Shown here piece after piece: positions 1-11,749 of a stretch of DNA of 64,000 nt. The notes under the pieces are model-generated. The model saw only the letters and a list, made by a program, of their open reading frames with translations, searched no databases and was not told the DNA's origin. The stretch comes from Brachycybe producta. Lineage: Eukaryota > Arthropoda > Diplopoda > Playtdesmida > Andrognathidae. Made by a program: the position numbers and the translations under genes. The stretch is taken from NCBI GenBank assembly GCA_036925085.1, contig JAUPFP010000001.1, positions 16,338,842-16,402,841 of the forward strand, read 5' to 3'. Position 1 is the first letter of the stretch, and each line of letters begins with the position of its first letter.

Positions 1-715
1 GTTTTTAATTTTATTTTTAAATTTCAGTTTTTAATTTCATTTTTTAATTTTATTTTTAAATTTTATTTTTAAATTTTAGTTTTGAATTCTATTTTTAAAT
101 TTCAGTTTTTAATTTTATTTTAAAATTTTATTTTTAAATTTCAGTTTTAATTTTATTTTTAAATTTTATTTTTAATTTTCAGTTTTTAATTTTGTTTTTA
201 AGTTTCAATTTTTAATTTTATTTTTAAATTTTATTTTTAAATTTTATTTTTAAATTTTATTTTTAAATTTTATTTTTAAATTTTATTTTTAAATTTTATT
301 TTTAAATTTTATTTTTAAATTTTATTTTTAAATTTGTTTTTAGTTTTGTTTTTATTTATTCAGTTTTTAATTTTATTTTTAATTTTTATTTTTAAATTTC
401 AGTTTTTAATTTCGTTTTTAAATGTCAGTTGTTAATTTCAGTTTTTAATTTTATTTTTAAATTTCAGTTTTTAATTTTGTTTTTAAATTTTAGTTTTTAA
501 TTTTAGTTTTTAATTTTATTTTTAAATTTCAGTTTTTAATTTTGTTTTTAATTTTATTTTTAAATTTTATTTTTAAATTTTAGTTTTTAATTTTATTTTT
601 AAATTTTATTTTTAAATTTTAGTTTTTAATTATGTTTTTAAATTTCAGTTTTTAATTTTTTTTTTTAAATTTCAATTTTTAATTTTATTTTTAAATTTCA
701 GTTTTATTATTATGT
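1..715. repeat. AT-rich degenerate tandem array
   Basis: The stretch is built almost only of variants of a 12-14 base unit, TTTTTAAATTTTA, sometimes with CAG or TAG in place of TTA. The cleanest part is about 220-330, where the unit repeats with little change. The array stops abruptly near 715. It has no coding potential. It reads as a simple-sequence expansion in host DNA and begins before the window edge. Confidence 0.9.
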
Positions 716-1517
716 AAAATAAATACATTTAAAATATGAAATTTTATAAACACATTTTTAATTTAAAATTTTTCAACTTTTATATTTTTACAATTTGCCA
801 ACTTTTGAATCGTTGCTATTGCCACAGATGAACACATATCATAATGTAAAACATTTCAAAATGGCGGCAGCTGCTTCACGACATAATAGCGACTAAAATT
901 CTGGGGCAGCGCCGCACATGCGCAGAAAGATTCTGTCACAAGTTAATGGCTCAGTTTCCCTTCTGTATATATCCTTATTCTGTGCTTCTACTGTTCTACA
1001 TGTTAAAGCGTTAAATGCATGTTCATAGGCAAAATGAGGCAAAAGTGACGCCAGCTCTATCTGGTGGCATTATTTAAAAAAAAAATCGTTGGCTTGCGTG
1101 TTTTTTTTTTGCAAAGGGGAAGAGGCAAGGGTGAATCATGTACTGTATGGCAAGTTATTTTAGTTTTTTCACGTTTTACTGGATTTTCCAATTTTAATTC
1201 TATTCTAGGAATCCAGTAAAATGCAGATAATAAAGTAAAATGAATTTCCATATGTGATATTCTGCTGTGACTTTGTGTAAATCTTAGTGAATCTCGTACA
1301 TGATTTTTTTTAATGTCGGCCCAGTTGTTGTTTTGTCTCCTAAGCAAAAAATGGTTGGAAACGTTGTGGTTACCATGTTTGTGACTCACGTTTTTCTGAT
1401 TATAAGATTACAACCAAAACAGGTAACACTTTACAGATTACCTAATCCTAAAAAGGAACCCTTAAAATGTGAAAGGTGGGTTGCTGCTTGCAGCAGAAAA
1501 ATTTTTACAATAGCTAA
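716..1517. other. Unassigned host DNA upstream of a solo LTR
   Basis: No gene, repeat or RNA gene could be supported here. The segment 857-935 is locally GC-rich and holds AAAATGGCGGC and CACATGCGCAG. These resemble YY1 and NRF1 sites of animal promoters, but no exon follows them. Confidence 0.4.
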
Positions 1518-2358
1518 TGTAACATCCTGACTTGGTCGCTACAATGACCCACGGTAAATTTGGATTTACTTACCGCCACTAGACCTCCTTGGGACGGGTC
1601 TAAGCGCTGACCAGCCCGCCTCTTGCACCCGTCCGTGCTCACGGGTACTGCCAGTTGGAGGTCGACTCCCACACCGCAAGTCGACAGACGAAAGGCCGCC
1701 AAACAAGACGGAGAATCCACAGTAGATTCCCGATGAATCCTACGGTGGAACTGCACGCAAAGAATTTGCCGACATGACAATAACCATGACAGAATAAGGA
1801 CGGTGATGATCGGCGAAAACTCCCACACCGGAGCCCTCACCCTCCCCACGGTTACTTCCCCTCTTATTATAGAATAATAAGACACGGACATAGTGGTATG
1901 AAGAGTGCAAATAAACGTATGATTTATTCAAAAGAATATATAAAAACACGGAGTAAGTAGGCAATATCTGCTTGTAAATCCTACCAGCAGAGAGCCATAA
2001 CAAAAACGAACGACAATAGATCAAATCAATCTCCTGGTTATACCAACCAGGAGATCCGGTACCACACACCCACTCAGCAACAAAGCATAAGATGAATGGT
2101 GGCCATCTTGGCCACCTGTTGAATAATGAGATGACAGCACTTTAAAAACCATGCACACAGCATCAAGGGTCTACTTCCACTGTCCAGTATAAAATGGCCA
2201 CCGCTATTATATACACCCCCAGGCTGCTCCACCTGGGGGAGGACAGTGACCCTTGCTGGCCATTTTGTCGTCTGCCTGGCAGCCTAATTACAGTCGCCTA
2301 GCAGACGACAACGGGTATTTAGTTTTGCTCACCAGAGGAGCAAAACTGGGTTGTCACA
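1518..2358 (-). mobile_element. Solo LTR of the gypsy family, 4-bp TSD CTAA
   Basis: An 841-bp sequence begins TGTAACATCC and ends GGTTGTCACA. It is flanked by CTAA at 1514-1517 and again at 2359-2362, a perfect 4-bp target duplication. It matches, in the same layout, the LTRs at 28621, 46350 and 56008. On the minus strand it has a TATA box (TATATAAT, about 2205-2213), a polyadenylation signal AATAAA near 1922, and just upstream of the TATA a hairpin CCCCCAGG/CCTGGGGG (2216-2239). No internal region is present, so it is the product of LTR-LTR recombination. Confidence 0.93.
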
Positions 2359-2502
2359 CTAATGTGAAGCCATTTACATACATTTGTGGGCAACATTTTG
2401 TTGGTGAAAACGGACCCACGCGTGAAAATCCTGACCCTTTACCAGCCCCTGACCCAAAATCCACCCTATATAACTACAAAATGAACTCGTCCAACGTTTG
2501 AC

Positions 2503-2528
2503 TTTTGATAATCATATGATTATCAAAA
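2503..2528. repeat. Perfect 26-bp palindrome
   Basis: The halves TTTTGATAATCAT and ATGATTATCAAAA are exact reverse complements with no spacer. No function can be assigned. It lies in otherwise unassigned DNA between the solo LTR and the foldback element at 2768. Confidence 0.8.
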
Positions 2529-2580
2529 TGATTATGAACATGTTCATATACCATAGTCGCGCTAGAGGCGCAAGACGCTT

Positions 2581-2602
2581 GACGTCGTTCAAAAACGACG
2601 TC
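2581..2602. repeat. Short hairpin containing two CRE-like TGACGTC cores
   Basis: A 9-bp stem GACGTCGTT/AACGACGTC closes a small A-rich loop. The flanking bases make TGACGTC on both arms, the core of a CREB/ATF site. The position, about 1.1 kb upstream of the Rab40 ATG, makes a regulatory role possible but unproven. Confidence 0.45.
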
Positions 2603-2767
2603 ACGATGATGCAAAATTGTCCAACACAAAATTTCGGGAGTTACCAGTCCAGTAAAGTAATAGTCTAAGGTTGTTCTATTGAGCCCATAGAACCGAACAA
2701 AATAATGTTAATAGAACAAAAAAAATGTTAATTTTTAAAATACACAGTTTATTTTTCATATTTAAAG

Positions 2768-3074
2768 TTGTCCAATTTTAATTTTTCAAAGTCCAATGTG
2801 CACCTTAAATATATGCTGATCGAGTGATAGAATGACAATAAATTGGCAAATACAGTTATATTTTTAAAAAATTTCAAAATCAAGAATTTTTGACTTTATG
2901 TGAAACCTTAGACTATTACTTTACTAGTCTAAGGTTCAACATAAGAGTTGAAAATTCACGATTTTAAAATATTATTTAAAAATATAACTGTACTTACTAA
3001 TTTTTGTCATTCTATCCCTAGATCAGCATATATTTAAGGTGCACATTACACTTTGAATGATCAAATTTGGACAA
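2768..3074. repeat. Foldback (inverted-repeat) element
   Basis: The two halves, about 2768-2921 and 2930-3074, are diverged reverse complements of each other. Each carries the same landmarks in opposite order: TTGTCCAA..., GTGCACCTTAAATATATGCTGATC, and TATAACTGTA. At the centre, ACCTTAGACTA and TAGTCTAAGGT face each other. A further copy of AGTAATAGTCTAAGGTT lies at 2657-2673. This looks like a snap-back MITE. It has no coding capacity and no certain TSD. Confidence 0.7.
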
Positions 3075-3657
3075 ATCGAAGTGTGCGATATACATGTAGT
3101 GTCTTAACGTATGCACGACCTTTTCGTATCAACCCTAGGCTGTTCTTTTCAATTAAGCGCCATCGCTCCATCAACTTCCGTCCATAACGGAAATGATGAC
3201 AGAAGTAGACCTAATGATAACTTTTAACCGTGCGGCCCCCACTTGCCTGTGCTATGACCCTGTCTATAATGCAAGGAGTATACATACTCCTTGCTATAAT
3301 GGCTGTCATGGAGTTCGTATTGTTGGTTTCATCTACAGTATGTCAATATTTCGTCAGTTTGAATTACAATTTGGGCAAAGTTATACATATTTATGACGTA
3401 GTGTGACTTTGTTATTGATTAGCATTCGTTTGTTATACATTTATTTACGGTTTCGGCAACATCTTTCACTTCATTCGTTTTTAATCGTTAACTAGTTAAA
3501 AATGAACTATATGATGTCTTAAGTTTTAACGATTGTTTGTATTTTTTTTTATCTGGGTGTATGGTACAAATGCTACTGTTTCGTTTCATTTCAACATTAC
3601 CAGACTAAACAGAATCGCGTAAAAAATATTTTCTTGCATGCGTACGCGTGATTGTAA
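3075..3657. other. Region upstream of Rab40 exon 1
   Basis: This should contain the 5' UTR and promoter of the Rab40 gene. No TATA box, initiator or upstream exon can be assigned with confidence. The bases just before the ATG (GCATGCGTACGCG, about 3636-3650) are CpG-rich relative to the AT-rich surroundings. Confidence 0.4.
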
Positions 3658-3934
3658 ATGTGTTCTAGTAGTCCAACTTCAGGGGTTGTTACAGCCGTGA
3701 CTAGTAATGGCATAAATGGCGATAGTGCAACTGTTGTCAATACTGTTTTATCGAGTGGCACAAATTCAACATCTTCTACATTGAGGTCGAAGTCATCTTC
3801 ATTGTCGTCTTCTGTCAAGCCGTATGATTATCTTTTGAAATTTCTACTCGTTGGTGACAGTGACGTTGGAAAACTGGAAATTCTTGGTGGACTTGAAGAT
3901 GGGTCAGCCGAGTCGCCGTTTTGTAGCAGTAGTG
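3658..3934 (+). CDS. Rab40: Rab40-type GTPase, coding exon 1
   Basis: This exon encodes 92 residues plus one base. A Ser/Thr-rich leader of about 58 residues is followed by [19 protein letters not shown], the start of a Rab40 GTPase domain. The P-loop GDSDVGK lacks the usual Ser/Thr after GK, which is typical of the Rab40 subfamily. It continues [15 protein letters not shown] and is cut at phase 1 by the donor G|GTTAGC at 3935. Rab40 proteins are atypical Rabs that carry a SOCS box and recruit Cullin5 ubiquitin ligase; that part is not in this exon. The ATG is the first in frame. The join to exon 2 restores the family reading through [11 protein letters not shown]. The N-terminal extension is longer than in vertebrate Rab40. 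Confidence 0.92.
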
Positions 3935-5824
3935 GTTAGCATAAAATATTAAATTACCACTTCTTTTCGTTTAGGGTTATGTTAATGTTTACAGAGCGAA
4001 ACTTCGTAAGAAATATTATTTTACGAAATGTATGTTGAAATGTTCACGTCTTTATAACGGGTTATTTCGTTTCCATATAGATTGTGCTCTACTTATTTTT
4101 AACCGGTTACTTGGTGGCCGCCGTCTTTCTAGCCATGTAACTTTGCTGCCTCCAATATGAAATATTATAGAAAAACAATGGTAATAGCCAAAGTATTTTT
4201 AAATAAAATATTTTAAAAAATACTAATACTGCAAGATACCTCCTCCTCCGGGTTTCCTGTATACGCTGCTGACTTTCGAATCGTCTGCTATTTAGCAGAC
4301 GAATTGCTCGTTTCTCACACACTCGTTAACGAAGGAGGCAGGCCTTGACCAAAACAGCTGATGCCTCTTGCATCACTTCTTGGGGGAAGGGATCTTTTTC
4401 GGGGACTCAGCCCAAGAATAGAAGAAAACACCCACGTGGTATTTATCACGAAACACGACTTTTATTTCTCTGGCAGTTTTACACAGATAAAGAGGATGTT
4501 TTCTAGTGCATGTAAGAGGTGCCTTGCACGACACACCTCTACTTATGGTTACACAGTTAATTTAAAAGATAATGTTCTGGATGGGCACTAGCATAGTGTC
4601 CCACCACGACAGGTACAACAGGAACGACCAAGAGCTTGCTGGTGCTTGGCTTTAAATATGATTTCACTTTGAAATCATGTGACAGTAAGCCACCAATAAG
4701 CTTTTGGCTTACAATTCAAATTTTAATGAGATGCAAAAGTAAAACAGAAAAATCTCAACATTGGGTCTATGGGGGACCACATGGGGGTCAAAAACCCATT
4801 TCGTTTTGTATAGACCCAATGTTAAATTTGAAACAATCACGCCAATGCAACTTTATGGAGGATCCAAAAAGGTCATTTAAGCCTATCCATAGAGGTGCAT
4901 TGGAAGAATTTTCAAGTGACAGTTTGGAGAACAAAATTATTTGAAGTCGATGAAAAGTTCTCCAAATGATAAAACCATATGTTAATGTTAACCAGTGAAT
5001 GTTTACAAAAATATAATTTTCGTTCGTGACATTATTGGTAATTTATTGGGTGATGGAATTTTAGGATGGACGATGGTCAATAGAGATCTAGTGTGAGAAA
5101 ATCAGCAGGGGTCATGCAGTGAAGTTTCTTTCATTTGAAGTGTTGACAGATTTAATAGCTGCAGGCTAAAAGAAGAGGAGGGGAAGGATCGGTTTACCGC
5201 CACCCCTTCCTCATACGATAGAGAAAAGAGAAGGGATGACATCACGTTGTCATGGTGACGACCATGCTTTAGGGTGAATTGATCTAAGGGGTGAGGAGGA
5301 ACATTCGCGATGCCTACTCACAACCCTTTTTATAACTGTGAAAAGAAGAAGAAAGAACGAGCAGACGATGCGTTGCTATAGTAACGCCATGCTGTCGGTT
5401 CTGAAAATTCGGGTTCGTTACAATACTAACTAAAATTTATTTTTTCTAATATAAATATAAATATAAAAAATATAAAGATTAATGATAAATTTATTATATT
5501 TATTTATTATTGGCGAATGTTCGGCCAAATACGCAACCGAATGAACACATTTTGGCGTCGAAAATGGACACAAAATGGCAGCGGAAATGGACACATGGCC
5601 TTGGTTTTTTCCAAAAATTGCCAAAAATTAAAAAATTAAATCCGCTAAAATACAGTAAAAAGGGCTCAGAAAGGCTTAATGGGACTCAGCAGTCTCAAAA
5701 AGGTTAAAAATAGCCAAAGATTCATAATTTTTAAAATTCCAAGTAAAACTGAAAAAACCCAAAATGGGTTAAACATGTGTAGCCCAGTCCAGTTTAAACC
5801 ATGTTTAAACAGTGGTTTAAACAT
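3935..5824. other. Start of Rab40 intron 1, no gene seen
   Basis: This is intronic and mostly AT-rich. The block from about 4240 to 5425 is richer in GC and ends GGTTCGTTACA, like the U5 end of an LTR in the opposite direction. No matching second terminus or coding region could be found, so it is left as unassigned repeat-like DNA. The short open frames here resemble nothing I recognise. Confidence 0.4.
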
Positions 5825-6027
5825 AGGCAATTAGAAAACGGGATGAACAGAAGTTGGCTCCGCCTTTTTTATGACGAACGGCAAGGTCTAATTGTTTGTT
5901 GTGTGGTTCGACGTTGAAAAGGGCAGAGCATATACGGCAGACTACATAACCAACCAATTAGAAGTTGCGTTCGTCATAAAAAGGGCCGACCGAGCCAACT
6001 TCTGTTCATCCCGTTTTCTAATTGCCT
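5825..6027. mobile_element. Palindromic MITE, family 'GGCAATT', copy 1
   Basis: A 203-bp element with perfect 36-bp terminal inverted repeats (5825-5860 and 5992-6027) beginning AGGCAATTAGAAAACGGGAT. The inverted symmetry continues imperfectly inward (TTTATGACGAACG against CGTTCGTCATAAA). Two relatives sit at 9775-9918 and 18061-18261. No open frame is present, so it must be mobilised by a transposase encoded elsewhere. The superfamily is not assigned because no clear TSD can be read. Confidence 0.85.
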
Positions 6028-6319
6028 TGTTTTTAAACCACTAGTGGAGAAAACCTTGCCAACCCTGAACACAGTTCAATAAATTTTCATCATCGTTTTA
6101 CTGACTTTCAGCAATTCGGCAGATATTTTTAATTTCTTCACACAGAGTTCTGCAATTTCGTACATTTTAAAGTTTTCCTTTCGTTGTTTTAATTGTTTTA
6201 CTCATGTTTCCTACACATGTTGCCTAAACCACTTGCAAGAATATGCTTATAGTCTGCAGAATGACTTTTTTACTTTGCCTAGATCTTTAACTGGTACTTA
6301 TTGATGCAGATGCTGCAGT

Positions 6320-6800
6320 TCTTTGAAAAAAACGAAAAATCGAAATATTAAAAAACAGAAGAAAAAAAAATCGAAAATTACATAAATAAACGATATATCG
6401 AAAAAAATGAAAAAAAAAAAAAAAACAAATAAAACAAATCACCAAACCGGAAAAAATCAAAATAACGAAATTCCAAAATACTAAAAAAATCGAAATAACG
6501 ATATCAAAAAAATGTTTGATTGGCCAATAGTTTTTTATTCGGTAAGAAAATTGGTATTATGTAATGTTACTTTATGCATAAGATTGGTATTTACTGTTTA
6601 GTATTTCAAGTTTTCAAGTGTTGAATTGAGTGTACGAAAGTGTAAATTGCTCTACATCTTTGAAATATACTTGAGTAGGTTGACAATAATCACTAATACT
6701 AGTTTATTTCTGTAATTTTCAATTTTTTTTTCAGTTTTTCAATATTTCGATTTTTTCGGTTTTTTTAATTTTTCGGGTTTTTTTCGATTTTTTAAATAAA
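6320..6800. repeat. Low-complexity inverted AT repeat
   Basis: The left part (6325-6500) is built of AAAAATCGAAAT-like words. The right part (6720-6800) is built of the complementary ATTTCGATTTTTTCGG words. The region between is ordinary AT-rich DNA. It may be a degenerate foldback element with A-rich arms. No coding signal. Confidence 0.45.
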
Positions 6801-7229
6801 TATTGGACCGATTTCTATTTTTCAAACACATCACCATCCCGAATATTTTAACATGTGCCTAAAACTCTTTGAACCTGTGCATAGGTGGCATATATCTATT
6901 TGTGTATGACTAAACAATCTTTCAGTTGGTAATTTTATAATATATAAATATACAGTATATAATAAAGTATGAATTATTATTTGAAAAAATATTAGAAAAA
7001 ATAAGTTTTAGTTAGTGTTGGTATTTTAAAATATTTTATTTGAAAACACTTTCTATTTTCCAATGGTTTTCTATAATAGTTCATACTGGAGGTAGCAATG
7101 TTATATGTCTAGAAAGATGGGGACTCAATGCATGTGCATGAAATATTTTATCTACATTTTCCAGAGTTTCCCTTCTGTGTATTCTCTGTTCGGGGGGCCA
7201 GTTAAACAAGTATTTTCATTTTAGCGGGA

Positions 7230-8100
7230 TAATGAGCTTATGTCCAATAAGCGTCTCTAGTGGCAGTAGTCGAAAAGATGGCCCCGTAAGAAGTTAGCAG
7301 ACGGAACTTTACCATAGAACTCATGGAAAATTCGCTGTGCCGGTACGTTTGTTTTGCTGTTTTATCGCAAAATACTCTCCCAATTTTCGTGAAGGTTTAA
7401 AAAAATAAAGACTAAAGTACGTACTTTCATATCCATGCTTTAGTTTTTTTAATATTCCTCGTTTTTTGTTTTCAATGTTTTGTTCCGAACATTGCTGTAA
7501 AACCGAAACTTTAACATGGAAACCAATGGCGATAAGTTCTTTTATTTTCTTGCAAATTACTTGCACATCATCATCATCATCATCATTTCCCTTACCTTAT
7601 CCCGCAAGCAGCAGGGTCGGCCTTGCTGGTTCTAACTCCACTCTTTCCGATTTTGCACCAAGCCCCCATTGACCCCACATGCCACCATATCCCATTTTAC
7701 TACCACGTCCCAGGTTTGCTTGGGTCTTCCTCTACCCCGTACTATATTTCTTTAAAATCTGATGTTAAGTGTGCAAGTAACTTCCAAGAAACTATTGGCT
7801 TCCATGTTAAATGTTTCGGTTTTACAGCAACGTTCAGAACAAAATATCGAAAACAACAAAACAATCTGGAATAGTAAAAAACTAATGCAAGGACGTTCAA
7901 CTACGCACTTTTGTCTTTATTTTTTCAAAACTTAACGAAAATTGTTCGAGTAATTTGCCAAAAAACTGCAAAAAAAAACTTACCGGTGTGGCGATTTTTT
8001 CTTTAGAGTTCTATATTCAACTTTCGTCTGCTAACTTGTTAGTGGCCATCTTTTCACCTACTGCCATTAAAGGCGCTTATTGGGACACATGGCTCATTGA
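7230..8100. mobile_element. Foldback element with arms of about 330 bp
   Basis: Left arm 7230-7566 and right arm about 7775-8100 are reverse complements with moderate divergence. Matching landmarks are ATGAGCTTATGTCCAATAAGCG against CGCTTATTGGGACACATGG, TTAGCAGACG against CGTCTGCTAA, and GTAAAACCGAAAC against GTTTCGGTTTTAC. The spacer opens with a (TCA)n microsatellite at about 7567-7588 and is GC-richer than the arms. A further diverged copy of part of the right arm lies at about 8455-8640. No transposase is visible. Confidence 0.75.
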
Positions 8101-8159
8101 TAACTGTCATTTCTGGCTGCTGCTGCTGCACGCAGGAAACAAAACAGTGTTGTCATGGA

Positions 8160-8391
8160 ATTCTCAAAGCATATACTTAAAAGTGTATGTAGTTTAATAA
8201 TTAATTATTGTGTTATTAAATATTCTTTGTAGTTTTTTGTTTTTGATACTGTCTTTTAGTGGTAAGTCACTCACAGCCGTAGGTACTTAAAATTTCGGAA
8301 TAAAAATTTAAAAGCATAAAACTGCAAAGAATGTTTAATAAATTAAAGATTAGTTATTAAACTACACTTTTAACTGTATGCTTTGCGAATA
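8160..8391. repeat. Inverted repeat with arms of about 77 bp
   Basis: Left arm 8160-8238 contains CAAAGCATATACTTAAAAGTG and ATTCTTTGTAGTTTT. The right arm, about 8315-8391, carries the reverse complements of both in the opposite order. It adjoins the larger foldback at 7230-8100, so the two may be parts of one compound element. Confidence 0.65.
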
Positions 8392-9534
8392 CTACTTTAA
8401 CCATAATAGTAATTTATGGGAAAACTATATCTATCGAAATCTTCTTTGCTGTCTAATTTAGTTTCAATTTTATGGCAACTTTGAGAATAAAACATCGAAA
8501 TAAAACAGAGGGATGTTAAAAGATACCATTGCTTTGATATGAAACTACATGTTATTATTTTTTTTAAAAAAATTCCACGATAATTGTGCAGGAAAATTAA
8601 GAGAACTGCAAAAGAACTGACTGATGCAGCGAACTTCACATGCTTAACTTCCCATAATAAAATTATTATTGCCTAGGCTAGTTGTGACGACCTGAGCCTC
8701 AGTCCTGTAACACAACCTCTACAAGTCCTACAACTTTGCAACTTGTTAATTTGTTATCTTGCAACACAAACTGTGCAACGAGACTTGTAACAAGGGATGT
8801 AAACTAACCAAAGTTAATAGGGGGAAGATAAAAGAGCTGGCTAAAACTGTGTCACATGAAAATTAGCGCCACATAGTGAGGTAGAGTGTTTACACTGTTA
8901 TGTGTAGGCAAAGTTTCTCTAAAGCTATTTTATTTTTACATCACTTGAAATCTTTTTTTAAGTGTCATTTTTTCACAATAAAAATGTCTGGGGAACCTTA
9001 TGTGCAACTGTATAATGCAGTAATTATTCAGTGAGCAACATTTCTTTCTATTTCTTCAGATATCCCAAAGAAAAAGAATGGTGTAAACAGCTTTGTTTTA
9101 AAAATTTGTTCATTTGTTTCTAACAATGACCACGTGGTTTTTGTCAACTTTTTGAGCACATTAACATTTTGTATAGTCACTTTACACTCATGAACACTGG
9201 TTTTAAATTTTTTAAATTTGATAATTAATTTAAGAGCCTAGATCGATCTCCATCTTGTTGTTTTGAGCAGACTACACTGAGACAACTGAGTATTATATTG
9301 TGTTACTAAAATTGCAAGAAATAGTCTCACAATCCATCAGTGAAGATACATTAAAGTGCAAAATGCACTGTAAAGTATTGTTCATTATGTGGTAAATTTA
9401 TACAAATTGTGAAAAGGTCTTTATATTATTATATATATAATATCCCAGGTCTGTGTGTGTAACATAGGAATTTATATAAATTTGAATACTGCTTTTTTTT
9501 TCTCAAGGTCAACTATATGTTGCACCCTTCCCAT

Positions 9535-9606
9535 CCAACCTTTTCCCCTCTCCAATTTAATATCATGGGATACCATGATATTAAATTGTAGATGGGAAAA
9601 GGTTGG
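9535..9606. repeat. Near-perfect 34-bp hairpin
   Basis: The left arm CCAACCTTTTCCCCTC...ATATCATGG and the right arm CCATGATATTAAATTG...GGTTGG are reverse complements with two mismatches and a 4-base centre (GATA). No coding role. Confidence 0.8.
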
Positions 9607-9774
9607 AAAGTGTAGAAGGGGAGAGTGAAACGTGGAGGGAGGAAAAGTGGGAGGGTGACTGAAATTGAAATGAAAGGAGTAAAAAAAAAGAAAAAAATGA
9701 CGTGCATGCTCACACCAGCATTCAAATATAAAAAGGGGAGGGGATAAAAGTAGCAAAGTTAAACTACAGTTTAT

Positions 9775-9918
9775 CACAGGCAATTGTGCCCAGCATTAGA
9801 ATTTCTTTTGCTCAGCCCTTTTATGAATGTCATCAATTTCTAATTGGTTTGTTACTTGGTGTGACATCATAAAAGGGCGGAGGAAAAGAAATTCTAATGC
9901 TGGGCACAATTGCCTGTG
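9775..9918. mobile_element. Palindromic MITE, family 'GGCAATT', copy 3
   Basis: A 144-bp element with terminal inverted repeats of about 31 bp beginning CACAGGCAATTGTGCCCAGC. The inner ATAAAAGGGC and CTAATTGGTTTGTT segments resemble those in the copies at 5825 and 18061. It is shorter than those copies and its outermost bases differ, so it is a subfamily. Confidence 0.75.
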
Positions 9919-10635
9919 AATTTTGCTCCCGTCATTTATGAAGGGTTACCCCACTAGTTTTTAAATAATGTTTACAGTTTTACATTTTTTAACTTATGTT
10001 AAATCCCATAAATTAAAAAAAAAACATGCAATTATTTTTCTATTAATTTTTGTGACTTCATGTAATTGTAAACTTTTTTGCATTATTAAAACACATTTAT
10101 CACTAAACTTAAAGCAAAAAAAAAAACAAAACAAATTAGGAATATGAAATTGCAATAAATATTTCATTTTTTTAAAAAAATGTTGAACTTTTTTCATTTA
10201 TTTGTATTTAGCATATGAGTATCTAAAGTAATTTAATTTATTACCAAATATTGCTTTTAAAATTTCTAATAAAAAAGATCCTATATTTTCTTCTGTGATT
10301 AATTTCTTTTCAAGTGAAAAGTATTTTAATGCTAGTGAATAAATTCAAATTATAAAATACTTAATGCTAGTTAATAGTTTTTTTTTTATAATAAAAAGTA
10401 ATGCTAGTGATTAATTTTTAGTTATAAAAAAGTTAATGTTGCTGGGTTACTAACAGAAATGGATCCAAGGATTTCACATTTTCTCTTTAAATTTGCATTG
10501 GATTCATCTACTGTATGAGCTGTGCAAACACTTCTCAATAGATGGCACTATTTTGTGACGTGACACAAACATCAAAGGTGCCGACAGCAGCCTTACTATC
10601 TTCTTCTCTACTCTCTTTGCTATAACTGGATTCTA
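9919..10635. other. AT-rich intron DNA, nothing assigned
   Basis: Mostly A/T with several short direct repeats of TAATGCTAGTGA-like sequence between 10330 and 10440. No gene or element boundary is supported. Confidence 0.5.
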
Positions 10636-11381
10636 CTCAGAGTGGCTGATTTTTTTGATTTTTTTTAAAAAAAAATCAAATCGATTTTTTTGATTTAAAT
10701 CAGATTTTTTTGATTTTTTTTCATTTATGTGAAATATTAGATTTTTTTATGATGTTTGCAAAAATGAGTAATAACATTGTTAATTGTTAAGTTGTTAGTA
10801 AAATAATTGCAAAATAAGAAAAAATGTTAATAAACATTCAAGTACGTTTAATTTAACATTCTGAATGTATAAACACCAGCTTTTGCATTATTTTCAGTTC
10901 ACAAAGCAAATCAGCGCCTCAAGAAGTAAACTGGGTTGTCACTTTTTTTTTAAAAAAACACGATTTTTACATCTTCATAAGATGTAAAATTTGTATTTTT
11001 TAAACAGCTTGTCAAGTTCGATCAGCAGTAAACACGGTTTTAGACATCGGCTGCTAGATGGTGGTATATCATGTTGTCCTATTCCATCAATGAAGAGAAA
11101 AACTTTCAAACAACTCCACTGTAAAATTTAGGTTTGTGACTAAAAACAGTTTACCTCTGAGGCTCATAAATAGATTACTACTACTATTTATTTGTATGTT
11201 TAATGATTTTTCCACCAGTCAATTGGGGGTACTTCCTCAAGTATATCTTCCAAAAAAATAATGCATTAATGAAAGGACTCCCCACTGGACTTTATTTTAT
11301 AAACATAGAGAAAATTGCCGGGAACCATTTGATTTAAATTATGATTTAAATCAATGTGATTTAAATCACTGCCACTCTGAG
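10636..11381. mobile_element. hAT-like non-autonomous element
   Basis: The termini are inverted repeats: CTCAGAGTGGC at 10636 and GCCACTCTGAG ending at 11381. Both are followed inward by runs of GATTTAAATCA / GATTTTTTTGATT. The terminal CAGAGTGG form is typical of hAT superfamily ends. The flanks share TTCTA, but a clean 8-bp duplication cannot be read. There is no transposase frame. Confidence 0.6.
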
Positions 11382-11749
11382 AATTTCTACTACACTAGTT
11401 ATTACTATTGTAACAAGTTCTTTTTGACAAAAAGAATATAGGATATAGGATCATGCAAGAAAAGGAGCAAAAAAGGATGTCTGTATGTCCGGAACCCCGA
11501 GTTTGTGGTTCGAACAACTCAAAAACGGAATGAAATAAAGAGATGCAGTATTTTTTGATTCAGTGGTTCAATATGATGCTCCTGACAAACAATTAGAAAA
11601 TTTTACCCAGTGATTATTTTTTTATGAATTTTTTAGAAACAAATTTTGAGTTTTTGGTGTTAATTTGTTGTGGGTCGAACAACTTGAAAACGTTGTGAAA
11701 ATGGGTGAAAACGTAGGTGGCTCCACCTACAACAAAATGTCATCAGTGC

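Noticed and set aside
857..935. GC-rich patch with YY1- and NRF1-like words as a promoter
   Set aside because: No transcript or exon evidence follows within 2.5 kb; similar words occur in repeats, so only noted.
3193..3396. 67-codon plus-strand frame upstream of Rab40
   Set aside because: No family resemblance, no splice link to exon 1, and length expected by chance.
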